Shown in pieces: positions 43,457 through 50,910 of a DNA stretch of 64,000 nucleotides. The notes below the pieces were generated by a model that saw only the letters and a list, made by a program, of their open reading frames with translations, ran no database searches and was not told the DNA's origin. How positions within the stretch are numbered: the stretch's first letter is position 1; every line of letters starts with the position of its first letter. This DNA is from Verrucomicrobiaceae bacterium (GTDB lineage Bacteria > Verrucomicrobiota > Verrucomicrobiia > Verrucomicrobiales > Verrucomicrobiaceae), in contig JABTUN010000001.1 of assembly GCA_015075365.1 (NCBI GenBank), positions 1-64,000 of the forward strand. Direction: 5' to 3'. Made by a program: the position numbers and the translations under genes.

Positions 43457-44380
43457 TCAGCGCCGTTTGGATGCCGCATCCAGGTCCACCTGTAGTTTTT
43501 GCTTCTCAGACTCGAGTCCGATGATCTGCGAGCGGAGCACTTGTGCCTGCCGTTTGGCGTTCTCCGCCGCAGTCCAGTATCTTGAAGCCGGGGTGCCCCG
43601 AGATTTGGCCATGTCTCCGCTGATATAAAGATCCGCCGCCTGGCTGTCATATGAATCCGCCGAGTTCCTCAAAGAGGCAATCTTGGCGTCGATGTCGATC
43701 ATTTTGAGTTTGATCGACTTGACCTTCGCCTCATCAACCACTCCGCTGTCCGATGAAGAACTGCCTGAGGACGATGTGGATACAGCAACCCTGCTGGACT
43801 TGCTAGCAGCCACAGGGGGTGGGGCGAGCAATTCCTGATCGGTCTGTTTGAGCGAGGCCAGCAGTCCGTCGGGGGCAAGATCAAACCGGGAGCGAATGGA
43901 TTCAGGCAGCATATCATGGGTGATCGCTGAGATACCCTCGGAGTGGATGAATGAAATCTGAGCATCCTCGACTTTTCGAATCTTGGCACTTTTGAGCACC
44001 CGACCGTCTGCAAGCACGACCTCGTCGTAAACCTCCCCGGGCGCATTGGCCCTCACCTTGTCAACAGCGTCACGCACAGATGATAAAAGATACTTAAAGT
44101 CTCCTTCCAAAGACCGGAGTTTGACCTTCAACTCATCCCGTTGCTGTTGCAGCGAGGCGTTCTTCGCGTTGGCTGCCTGGAGCCGTTGAACCAGCACCTC
44201 CACCTTGGCCCATTCCTGCTTCAGCCTGTCCGTGCTTGAATTGGTTTGGCCGACATTGCCGCGAATCGAAAGCACCTCCGCGTTAAGCCGGTCAACGGCT
44301 TGGAAGTGCTGCTGAAGGGTGAAACCTCCGGCAACGACGGAAACGAAGAACAGCAAAACCCAGAATTTAGCGTATTCCAT
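43457..44380 (-). CDS. Membrane-anchored coiled-coil protein
   Basis: 307 residues. One N-terminal membrane segment (FWVLLFFVSVVAGGF) followed by a long coiled coil (~25-110: VDRLNAEVLSIRGNV; LQRLQAANAKNASLQQQRDE), a small beta-rich domain (VLADGRVLKSAKIRKVEDAQ), a Ser-rich linker and a second coiled coil at the C-terminus (KRQAQVLRSQIIGLESEKQ). No family recognised. The middle domain is reminiscent of short strand repeats found after coiled coils in planctomycete/verrucomicrobial proteins. Encoded 18 bp after a lipoprotein gene and probably co-transcribed from the promoter at 44771-44800. Confidence 0.78.
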   Translation of the reverse strand: MEYAKFWVLLFFVSVVAGGFTLQQHFQAVDRLNAEVLSIRGNVGQTNSSTDRLKQEWAKVEVLVQRLQAANAKNASLQQQRDELKVKLRSLEGDFKYLLSSVRDAVDKVRANAPGEVYDEVVLADGRVLKSAKIRKVEDAQISFIHSEGISAITHDMLPESIRSRFDLAPDGLLASLKQTDQELLAPPPVAASKSSRVAVSTSSSGSSSSDSGVVDEAKVKSIKLKMIDIDAKIASLRNSADSYDSQAADLYISGDMAKSRGTPASRYWTAAENAKRQAQVLRSQIIGLESEKQKLQVDLDAASKRR

Positions 44381-44398
44381 AATGATGGCTTGGGGGAG

Positions 44399-44740
44399 TT
44401 ATCGGGCAAGTTGGGCCTTATACTGCTCAACCATGGGCTTGAATTTCTTCAATGCAGCCTCGAGGGAGGACGCCTTGGACTGGGAGGCAGTGACCTCCGC
44501 TTGCAAGGTGGACGCAGAATTCTCCAATGTCTGTGCCTGCCGTTCGATGGTGATCAGCGCGCTCGCGGAGTTCGGTCCTAACGAGCGAAACTTGTCCTCA
44601 TAAAATTTATGTGCGAGGTGTGCTTGCTGGAGTTCTGCCTCAGCCCTTTTTTTGTCCTCAATCAGCAGTTTCTGGCGGTCACACGAAGAGGTGGCCGCCA
44701 AGGTAAGACACGCACCACAGATAGTTAAAAATCTCCGCAT
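44399..44740 (-). CDS. Small coiled-coil lipoprotein
   Basis: 113 residues. Lipoprotein signal MRRFLTICGACLTLAATSSC with the lipobox LAATSSC, then an all-helical coiled coil (KRAEAELQQAHLAHKFYEDK; LENSASTLQAEVTASQSKAS). Membrane-attached in the periplasm. An in-frame GTG at 44764 is the longer alternative. It shares the heptad style of the next gene, so the two may pair across or along the membrane. Confidence 0.78.
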   Translation of the reverse strand: MRRFLTICGACLTLAATSSCDRQKLLIEDKKRAEAELQQAHLAHKFYEDKFRSLGPNSASALITIERQAQTLENSASTLQAEVTASQSKASSLEAALKKFKPMVEQYKAQLAR

Positions 44741-44770
44741 GTTTTTGATGTTCGCGTTACTCACAGCCGT

Positions 44771-44800
44771 ATTTTATCCAACGTAGCTCCGAATCGTCAA
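44771..44800 (-). promoter_or_regulatory. Promoter of the lipoprotein / coiled-coil pair
   Basis: On the minus strand TTGACG (44800-44795), 18-bp spacer, TAAAAT (44776-44771). About 30 bp upstream of the lipoprotein ATG. Confidence 0.6.
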
Positions 44801-44839
44801 CAGCCTTTTGAGTATTGACCAACTTTTGGATGGATCGGC

Positions 44840-45703
44840 ATGCGTATGCACTTTCACCATGCAATCACAAACGTCGCTGCTAGCATCGGCGCCGTGATTG
44901 CCATTTCGACAGCCAGCCAGAAGGGCGGCGTGGGAAAAACCACGCTGTGCATCAACCTCGCCTACTCCCTCGCCCGCCGCGGGTGGCGGGTGCTGCTGGT
45001 GGACACCGACCCGCAGGGTGGCGTGGGCCTCTCACTGGCTAAAAGCACCAAGTCCCGCGAGGGCTTTTACGAATATCTCGTGCGTGGCGGTGATCTGGCG
45101 CGGCTGGTGGTCACAACCCGCCTGCCGGAGCTGGAGGTGATGCCCGCCGGTCAATACGACACCTGCGCGCGCTCCGGCTGGGCCATTCATGAGGCTCCGC
45201 AACGGCTGGCCGACCTGCTGCGTGCCGCGGAGTTGCGCGGCCTGGACGTGGTGCTGTTTGACACCGCCGCCGGGCTCAACGGCATGTCCGAGACGGTGGT
45301 GAAGGCCTGCGATTTCGTCATCCTGCCACAGCAGTCCGAGCCGCTGGCCATCCGCAGCGTGCCGCACATGCTGGAGACGCTGGCGCGCTTCCGCGCGGAG
45401 GGCGCGGGGGTCAAGGTGGCCGGCATCCTCCTCACCATGGTCATGCGGGAGCACGAGATGAGCCTGCGCGTGGCGCGCGAACTGCGGGAGATGCTGCCGG
45501 CCAACCTGATGTTCCAGCAGAGCATTCCGCGCCTGCCCTCCTTCCTGGATGCCAGCGCCCTGGGAGTGCCTGTGGCGCTGACACGGCGCAATCCGCCCCC
45601 CGAGGCGCTTATCTTCGACCAGATCGCCGCCGATCTGGAGCAACGCACTGGCATGGCGGCCCAACGCGAAAGGAATCAACCGCATGCGAGTCTCCTGGAT
45701 TGA
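44840..45703 (+). CDS. ParA/MinD-like ATPase
   Basis: 287 residues. Deviant Walker A KGGVGKTT (28-35), switch/Walker A' VLLVDTDPQGGVGLSL, Walker B VVLFDTAAGLNGMSE and C-terminal PQQSEPLAIRSVPHML. Such dimeric ATPases position DNA or protein cargo on the nucleoid or membrane. No parB-like gene is next to it; instead it overlaps by 20 bp a gene for an unknown protein, likely its partner. The ATG at 44840 is used; a GTG at 44894 directly before the ATPase fold is an alternative. Confidence 0.88.
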   Translation: MRMHFHHAITNVAASIGAVIAISTASQKGGVGKTTLCINLAYSLARRGWRVLLVDTDPQGGVGLSLAKSTKSREGFYEYLVRGGDLARLVVTTRLPELEVMPAGQYDTCARSGWAIHEAPQRLADLLRAAELRGLDVVLFDTAAGLNGMSETVVKACDFVILPQQSEPLAIRSVPHMLETLARFRAEGAGVKVAGILLTMVMREHEMSLRVARELREMLPANLMFQQSIPRLPSFLDASALGVPVALTRRNPPPEALIFDQIAADLEQRTGMAAQRERNQPHASLLD

Positions 45704-46496
45704 TCCCGAGCAACTCCGGGTGCTCGTGGAGCGGCTGGAACCTCCTTCCCCTCCCGGCACCGCCGAGGACGCGCCGCTGGAACTCGCCACGTTGCCGGAG
45801 GGCGGCGGCTTTTTCGCGGAGGAAATGCCCGATGACGTCCCGTCAGCCCCGCAGGCGCGGGAGGATTATCTCCCAGATCTTCCCGCAGGTGTGGAGGCAC
45901 GCCTGGAAACAACCATGCCGCCCGAGGAACGTGATGCGAAGGCAGATGAACCCGGGGAGGACGAAATGCAGCCTGTGCAGGGCTCGGATGTGTCTCTGCC
46001 GGTCGAGCGCATCCGTGACCGCCTGCGCACGATCCGCCAGCGCGCTCTCCAGGCCGGAATCCTCAATCGAGCGGAGCCCGCCGCGGCACCGGCACCGCCG
46101 TCGGCGGATGCCACGCCTCCTCCGGCTGCGGCCATCCCGATGGAGGATGATTTTCCGGCGCGGCTGGCGGCTTTTGCGGAAGCAGTCCTTCACAAGCTGC
46201 CCACAGGCTCCACCCTGATGATTTTTGACCATGAGGCGGAGGTGTTGTGGAGCAACGAACCCAAACCCGGCCTGATCCTCTCCAGCGTGATGGCCCGCCA
46301 CGCCACGCGTCATGGCAGCCTCGATGTGCTGGAGGTCGATGCGGATGCCAGCTTCCATCCGCTGCCGCCGGAGCATGTGCTGAGCATCGCCACCCTGCCC
46401 TGCGCCTCCGGCACGCTGGAGCTGGCGGTCAAAAGCACCACGGCGGTGGACGCCGGCCTCGTGCGCGACTGGCGTGCGCAGCTTTCCCGATGGTGA
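45684..46496 (+). CDS. Unknown partner protein of the ParA-like ATPase
   Basis: 270 residues. Acidic, Pro/Glu-rich first half, a short amphipathic helix (ERIRDRLRTIRQRALQAG), an Ala/Pro linker, then ~115 residues of compact alpha/beta fold (ARLAAFAEAVLHKLPTG; LMIFDHEAEVLWSNEPKPG; LELAVKSTTAVDAGLVRDW) that is reminiscent of a roadblock/profilin-like module. It starts inside the ATPase gene, so expression is coupled. Family not recognised; adaptor or cargo role is inferred from context only. Confidence 0.7.
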   Translation: MRVSWIDPEQLRVLVERLEPPSPPGTAEDAPLELATLPEGGGFFAEEMPDDVPSAPQAREDYLPDLPAGVEARLETTMPPEERDAKADEPGEDEMQPVQGSDVSLPVERIRDRLRTIRQRALQAGILNRAEPAAAPAPPSADATPPPAAAIPMEDDFPARLAAFAEAVLHKLPTGSTLMIFDHEAEVLWSNEPKPGLILSSVMARHATRHGSLDVLEVDADASFHPLPPEHVLSIATLPCASGTLELAVKSTTAVDAGLVRDWRAQLSRW

Positions 46497-46586
46497 CAAC
46501 GGTGACGAAAAGACCGCATTTCGAGGCTATGAAATTCGCCGAAGCATGGTTCAATGGCCCGCTTTCCGCCCTCCCTGCCCCCAACC

Positions 46587-47513
46587 ATGCATTTTGCTGA
46601 CATTTACAAGGACCAGAAGCCGACCCTGTCGTTTGAATTCTTCCCGCCGAAGTCGGCAGAGGCGTCCGAGGCGCTCTACCGCACGATCGGGGAGCTGGAG
46701 GCTTACAAGCCGTCGTTTGTGAGCGTGACCTACGGTGCGGGCGGCTCGACGCGTGAGCTGACACACGATCTCGTGGTGCGGATCAAGAAAACAACCACGC
46801 TGGACCCCGTGCCGCACCTGACCTGCGTGTGTCACGGTGAGTCGGACATTGCCGCAATTCTGGAGCGCTATGCGGAGGCCGGCGTGAGCAACATTCTGGC
46901 CCTGGGGGGCGATCCGCCCAAGAATCTGACAGGCTATGACCGTGCGAAAGATGCGTTTCAGCATGCGGCAGATCTCGTCGCCTTCATCAAGCGCTTCAAC
47001 GAGCGCGGCGGGCATCCGGACAGGCGCGGCTTCGGCATCGGCGTGGCGGGTTTCCCGGAAGGACATCCGGGGACGCCGAACCGCGTGCTCGAAATGGATC
47101 ATCTGAAGGCGAAGGTGGACGCGGGCGCGGACTACATCTGCACCCAGCTCTTTTTCGACAACCATGACTTCCTGGACTTCCGCGCGCGCTGCCGGCTGGC
47201 AGGCATCCATGTGCCGATCATCGCAGGCATCATGCCGATCACCAGCGCGTCCGGCATGCGCCGCATGGCGGAGCTGGCGGCTGGAGCGCGCTACCCGGCG
47301 AAGCTGCTGCGCGCGATCCAGCGCTGCGGCGGCGACGAGGACGCGGTGCAAAAGGTGGGCATCCACTACGCCACGGAGCAGTGCCACGAGCTGCTCGACA
47401 ACGGTGTGGACGGCATTCATTTCTACACGCTGAACAAGTCGCAGGCGACGCGCGAGATTTACGCCAATCTCGGCATTCGTGACTCGCTGGCGGTGCGCAC
47501 TCCCGCGTCATGA
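46587..47513 (+). CDS. metF: 5,10-methylenetetrahydrofolate reductase
   Basis: FAD enzyme that makes 5-methyltetrahydrofolate for methionine synthesis. 308 residues, TIM barrel: LSFEFFPPKSAEASEALY, FVSVTYGAGGSTRE, PHLTCVCHGESDIAAIL, ILALGGDPPKN, GVAGFPEGHPGTPN, AKVDAGADYICTQLFFDN and IIAGIMPITSASGMRRMA. The start at 46587 (MHFADIYKDQ) fits the family. Its stop overlaps the ROK kinase start by 4 bp. Confidence 0.94.
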   Translation: MHFADIYKDQKPTLSFEFFPPKSAEASEALYRTIGELEAYKPSFVSVTYGAGGSTRELTHDLVVRIKKTTTLDPVPHLTCVCHGESDIAAILERYAEAGVSNILALGGDPPKNLTGYDRAKDAFQHAADLVAFIKRFNERGGHPDRRGFGIGVAGFPEGHPGTPNRVLEMDHLKAKVDAGADYICTQLFFDNHDFLDFRARCRLAGIHVPIIAGIMPITSASGMRRMAELAAGARYPAKLLRAIQRCGGDEDAVQKVGIHYATEQCHELLDNGVDGIHFYTLNKSQATREIYANLGIRDSLAVRTPAS

Positions 47514-48421
47514 GTAGCTCGGCGCCACCCTTGATCGCGGCCATCGAGGCCGGCGGCACGAAGTTTGTCTGCGCGGTGGGCACAGGTCCGGAGGACTTGC
47601 GTGATGTGACGCGCATCCCCACCACGACGCCGGAGGAGACGATGGGCGAGGTGTGCCGCTACCTGACGATGATGAAGGCGAAGCACGGCGATTTCGCCGC
47701 GATCGGCGTGGGCTCCTTCGGCCCGATCGACCTGGACACCAGCAGCAAGAGCTTTGGCTACATCACCACGACGCCCAAGCCCGGCTGGCAGTATGTGGAT
47801 GTGGTGAACATGCTCAGAACCCGCTACCATGTGCCCGTGGCCTTTGACACGGATGTGAACGCCGCCGTACTGGGCGAGTACCTGTGGGGCGCTGGCAAGG
47901 GCATTGACCCGCTGATCTACATCACGGTAGGCACGGGCGTGGGTGGCGGCGTGCTTGTGCACGGGCAGCTCCTGCACGGTCTGCTGCATCCCGAGATCGG
48001 CCACCTGGTGGTGCCGCCGCCATTGAACTCCACCGCCGTGCAGGGGATCTGCCACTGCCCGTTTCACAAGAGCTGTGTGGAGGGCTACATCAGCGGCGCG
48101 GCGCTGGCCGTCCGTTGGGGCGTGAAGGCGGACGCGCTGCCGGAGGATCACCCCGCCTGGGACGAGGTGGCGGGCGTGATGGCGCACGCGCTGATGAACC
48201 TGACGCTCTCCCTCTGCCCCAAGCGCATCATTTTGGGCGGCGGCGTGATGGAGCAGCCGCACATCCTGCCTCTGATCCGCGGAAAGCTGTCCAAAGTGAT
48301 GAACGGCTACCTGCGCGTGCCGGAACTAGGCCGCGAAATCGACCAGTTCATCGTCGGCCCCGGCTTGAAGGGCAAATCCGGCATCCTCGGCGCGCTGGCA
48401 CTGGGCAGGTATGTGCTGTGA
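47510..48421 (+). CDS. ROK-family sugar kinase (fructokinase-like)
   Basis: 303 residues. ATP-binding AAIEAGGTKFVCAVG, GVGSFGPIDLD, catalytic Asp in VAFDTDVNAAVLGEYLWG, VGTGVGGGVLVHG, and the zinc motif: HPEIGHL with CHCPFHKSCVEGYISG. The pattern PIDLD...PKPGW is characteristic of the GmuE/ScrK-type fructokinases. Coupled to metF by a 4-bp overlap, an unusual pairing. Convergent with kup. Confidence 0.88.
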   Translation: MSSSAPPLIAAIEAGGTKFVCAVGTGPEDLRDVTRIPTTTPEETMGEVCRYLTMMKAKHGDFAAIGVGSFGPIDLDTSSKSFGYITTTPKPGWQYVDVVNMLRTRYHVPVAFDTDVNAAVLGEYLWGAGKGIDPLIYITVGTGVGGGVLVHGQLLHGLLHPEIGHLVVPPPLNSTAVQGICHCPFHKSCVEGYISGAALAVRWGVKADALPEDHPAWDEVAGVMAHALMNLTLSLCPKRIILGGGVMEQPHILPLIRGKLSKVMNGYLRVPELGREIDQFIVGPGLKGKSGILGALALGRYVL

Positions 48422-48459
48422 AACGTTCCCGCTTCCCAGAGCTCTGCTCCCGGTGTGTT

Positions 48460-50361
48460 TCAAACCTCGAGCTGGATGCCGAGTTCGATGACCTGGCGTG
48501 GCGGGAGGTCGAAATAGCCGGTGGCAGGTCGTGAGAGGCGGGAAAGCAGGACGAAGAGTTTTTTGCGCCACTCGGCCATCTTGCCAGGGCCGTTGGTGAG
48601 AAGCACCTCACGGCTCTGGTAGAAGGTGATGGTGCCGCGCTTGACCTTGCCCTTCGTTTCGAGGGCCTTGCAGAGGTCCTCAAAGACATCCGGTGACTCG
48701 GAGAAGCCGTAGTGAAGAACGATGCGGAAGAATTCATCGTGATACTCCTCAATCTCGAAGCGATCGGCGGCGGCGACGTGCGGCTTTTCCTCGAAGCGGA
48801 CGGTCAGGAGGACCACCTGGTGGTGCAAAGCCTTGTTGTGCTTCAGATGATGCAGCAGGGCAAGCGGCAGGCCGTCGGCGCTGGCGGACATGAAGACGGC
48901 TGTGCCCGGGACGCGGATGATGCGATCCCTTTTGATCTCATCGACGAGGAAGCTGACGGGGAGGCGTCCACGCTGCATGGCCTGGAAGAGGATTCGGCGG
49001 CCGTCCATCCAGGTCTTCATGATGATCCACATGCCCAGGCCGATGACGAGCGGGAACCAGGCACCGGCGAAGAATTTCAGCAGGCTGCCGGAGACGTAGC
49101 CGAGCTCGAAGACGAGAAAGATGCAAGTGGGCAGCGCGGCCTTCCAGGCAGGCCATTTCCAGACATGACGCGCCACCAGGAAAAAGAGGATGCTGGTGAA
49201 GGTCATGTCGAGCGCCACGGAGAGTCCGTAGGCGGCGGCGAGATTGGTGGAGGACTTGAAATTGAAGACCAGCGCGAGGCAGGCGATCATCAGGAGGTAG
49301 TTCACCTGCGGCATGTAGATCTGGCCGCGCACATCCGGGTTCGTGTGGATGATTTTCAACCGTGGCAGGTAGCCAAGCTGCACCGCCTGCTGCGTAAGGG
49401 AGTACACCCCGGTGATCATCGCCTGGGAGGCGATGATGGTGGCGGCTGTGGCGAGGATGATGACGGGAATCAGCGCGGGTTTCGGCACGAGGCTGAAGAA
49501 GTGGTGGTACTCCGGCCTTAGCGATGCCTCGACATTGGAGAGGACGAGCGCGCCCTGGCCGAGATAATTGAGCATCAGGGCCGGCAGGACGATGATGAAC
49601 CAGCTTTTGACGAGCGGAGGACGGCCGAAATGACCGATGTCGGCGTACATCGCCTCGCAGCCGGTGACGGCGAGCAGCACGAGCCCCATGATGACAAAGC
49701 TCTCGTGTCCATGGTGGAGGAGGAAATCCACGCCATGATGCGGCAGCAACGCAGCGAAGACCCCTGGGTGGGCGCTGATGTTGAGGATGCCGAGCACGGC
49801 AAGCGTGAGAAACCAGAGCACCATGATGGGGCCAAAGGCCACGCCGATGCGGGCGGTGCCGTTTTTCTGCACGAGAAACAGGACAAAAATGATGGCAGCG
49901 GCGATGGGTACAACGTAATGAGCCAGCCCTGTGCCGATCTGGGCGTCCAGAAGCGCCAGGCCCTCCACGGCGGAAAGCACGGAGATGGCCGGTGTGATCA
50001 TGCCATCGCCATACAACAGGCAGGCGCCGAAAATGCCGCCTAAAACGACCCCGGCGGTGGTTTGCGGCCGGAAGGACCACTTGGCGGAGCGGAAAAGGGT
50101 GAGCAGCGCGAACATGCCGCCCTCTCCTTGGTTCGTGGCGCGGGTGATGAAGCCCAGATATTTGAAGCAGACCATCACAATCAACGACCAGAACATCAGA
50201 GAAAGCGGCCCCAGCACATCCAGCGGGACGCCGGGCGTCGGACGGGCATGATTCAAGCTCTCACGGAGCGCGTAAAGCGGGCTGGTGCCAATGTCACCAA
50301 AGACGACACCCAGGGCCACGAGGGCCAGGGTCCAGGGGGAAGCGTTCTTGTGTTCTGACAT
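48460..50361 (-). CDS. kup: Potassium uptake protein Kup
   Basis: Inner-membrane K+/H+ symporter of 633 residues with about 12 membrane segments. The family start is ALGVVFGDIGTSPLYALRES; other signatures are ATNQGEGGMFALLTLFRS, GDGMITPAISVLSAVEGL, MYADIGHFGRPP and YLGQGALVL. The C-terminal ~150 residues form the soluble domain (RIIRVPGTAVFMSASADGLP; YGFSESPDVFEDLCKALE). The 5' leader can fold into a multi-hairpin structure holding the ribosome binding site GGAG. Confidence 0.95.
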   Translation of the reverse strand: MSEHKNASPWTLALVALGVVFGDIGTSPLYALRESLNHARPTPGVPLDVLGPLSLMFWSLIVMVCFKYLGFITRATNQGEGGMFALLTLFRSAKWSFRPQTTAGVVLGGIFGACLLYGDGMITPAISVLSAVEGLALLDAQIGTGLAHYVVPIAAAIIFVLFLVQKNGTARIGVAFGPIMVLWFLTLAVLGILNISAHPGVFAALLPHHGVDFLLHHGHESFVIMGLVLLAVTGCEAMYADIGHFGRPPLVKSWFIIVLPALMLNYLGQGALVLSNVEASLRPEYHHFFSLVPKPALIPVIILATAATIIASQAMITGVYSLTQQAVQLGYLPRLKIIHTNPDVRGQIYMPQVNYLLMIACLALVFNFKSSTNLAAAYGLSVALDMTFTSILFFLVARHVWKWPAWKAALPTCIFLVFELGYVSGSLLKFFAGAWFPLVIGLGMWIIMKTWMDGRRILFQAMQRGRLPVSFLVDEIKRDRIIRVPGTAVFMSASADGLPLALLHHLKHNKALHHQVVLLTVRFEEKPHVAAADRFEIEEYHDEFFRIVLHYGFSESPDVFEDLCKALETKGKVKRGTITFYQSREVLLTNGPGKMAEWRKKLFVLLSRLSRPATGYFDLPPRQVIELGIQLEV

Positions 50362-50364
50362 GAA

Positions 50365-50407
50365 GAGTCTCCGGGGAAACTCCCGAAGCCCTGGTTTTCA
50401 GGGACTC
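50365..50407 (-). promoter_or_regulatory. Structured leader enclosing the kup ribosome binding site
   Basis: In the kup mRNA direction an outer pairing GAGUC (50407-50403) with GACUC (50369-50365) would enclose two hairpins: CCCUG/CAGGG (50403-50399 with 50393-50389) and CGGG/CCCG (50385-50382 with 50375-50372). The GGAG before the AUG is inside. One G is shared between helices, so not all pairs can form at once. Possible translational control; no known riboswitch class is claimed. Confidence 0.35.
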
Positions 50408-50832
50408 CAGCCGTTAGCGAGCACGTCCAGCCGCGCAAGGAACAGTTCGGCACAGGCAGGCTTCATGATCGAAGGCCAACGGCGCAATCTGAATGGCCCA
50501 CAGCCGGCTTTCACTACTCAAACAGCCAACAGCGGCAGTCTTTCCCATCGCCGAGGTCTCAAACCTCTGGAAATGAGCGACTTGGCAGCTCGGATGGCCC
50601 CAAAAGAGCCTGTTGCAATATCGCCAGGGAATCTTCCCCTGACGCCAGGGAAGGCTTCCCCTTCGATGATGCCTGCCGCATACGTGCTATTCCCGCACCG
50701 CCTCTGCCCGTGCCACAGCGGACTGGCGCGAGTCCGCAGGACACATTCCCAATGGCATGGCGGAGTTTCGCGACGGCAGAGCGGACCCACCAGATCGCAT
50801 CCAGATGCGCGCATGGCAGCCTTGCGACAAGC
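50408..50832. other. Gene-free leader/intergenic stretch upstream of kup
   Basis: No supported gene. It holds a tandem near-repeat of CGCCAGGGAA-TCTTCCCCTGA / CGCCAGGGAAGGCTTCCCC around 50620-50662 and a small hairpin GAGGT/ACCTC at 50553-50567. The kup promoter must lie here but no clear -35/-10 pair was found. Confidence 0.4.
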
Positions 50833-50865
50833 AAAACGGCATCCAGGGTGAACTGGATGCCGTTT
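50833..50865 (-). terminator. Rho-independent terminator of the giant repeat protein gene
   Basis: 13-bp stem AAACGGCATCCAG / CTGGATGCCGTTT with a 6-base loop, followed on the minus strand by TTTTGC, ~45 bp past the stop at 50911. Confidence 0.82.
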
Positions 50866-50910
50866 GGTACTTTGACTGGGTTTGACCAGGTTTGACCGCA
50901 CTGCGGTGGA

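Noticed and set aside
50362..50560. A firm c-di-AMP riboswitch call before kup
   Set aside because: Only short fragments resemble the consensus; the central conserved segments are not found, so it is kept as a low-confidence structured leader.
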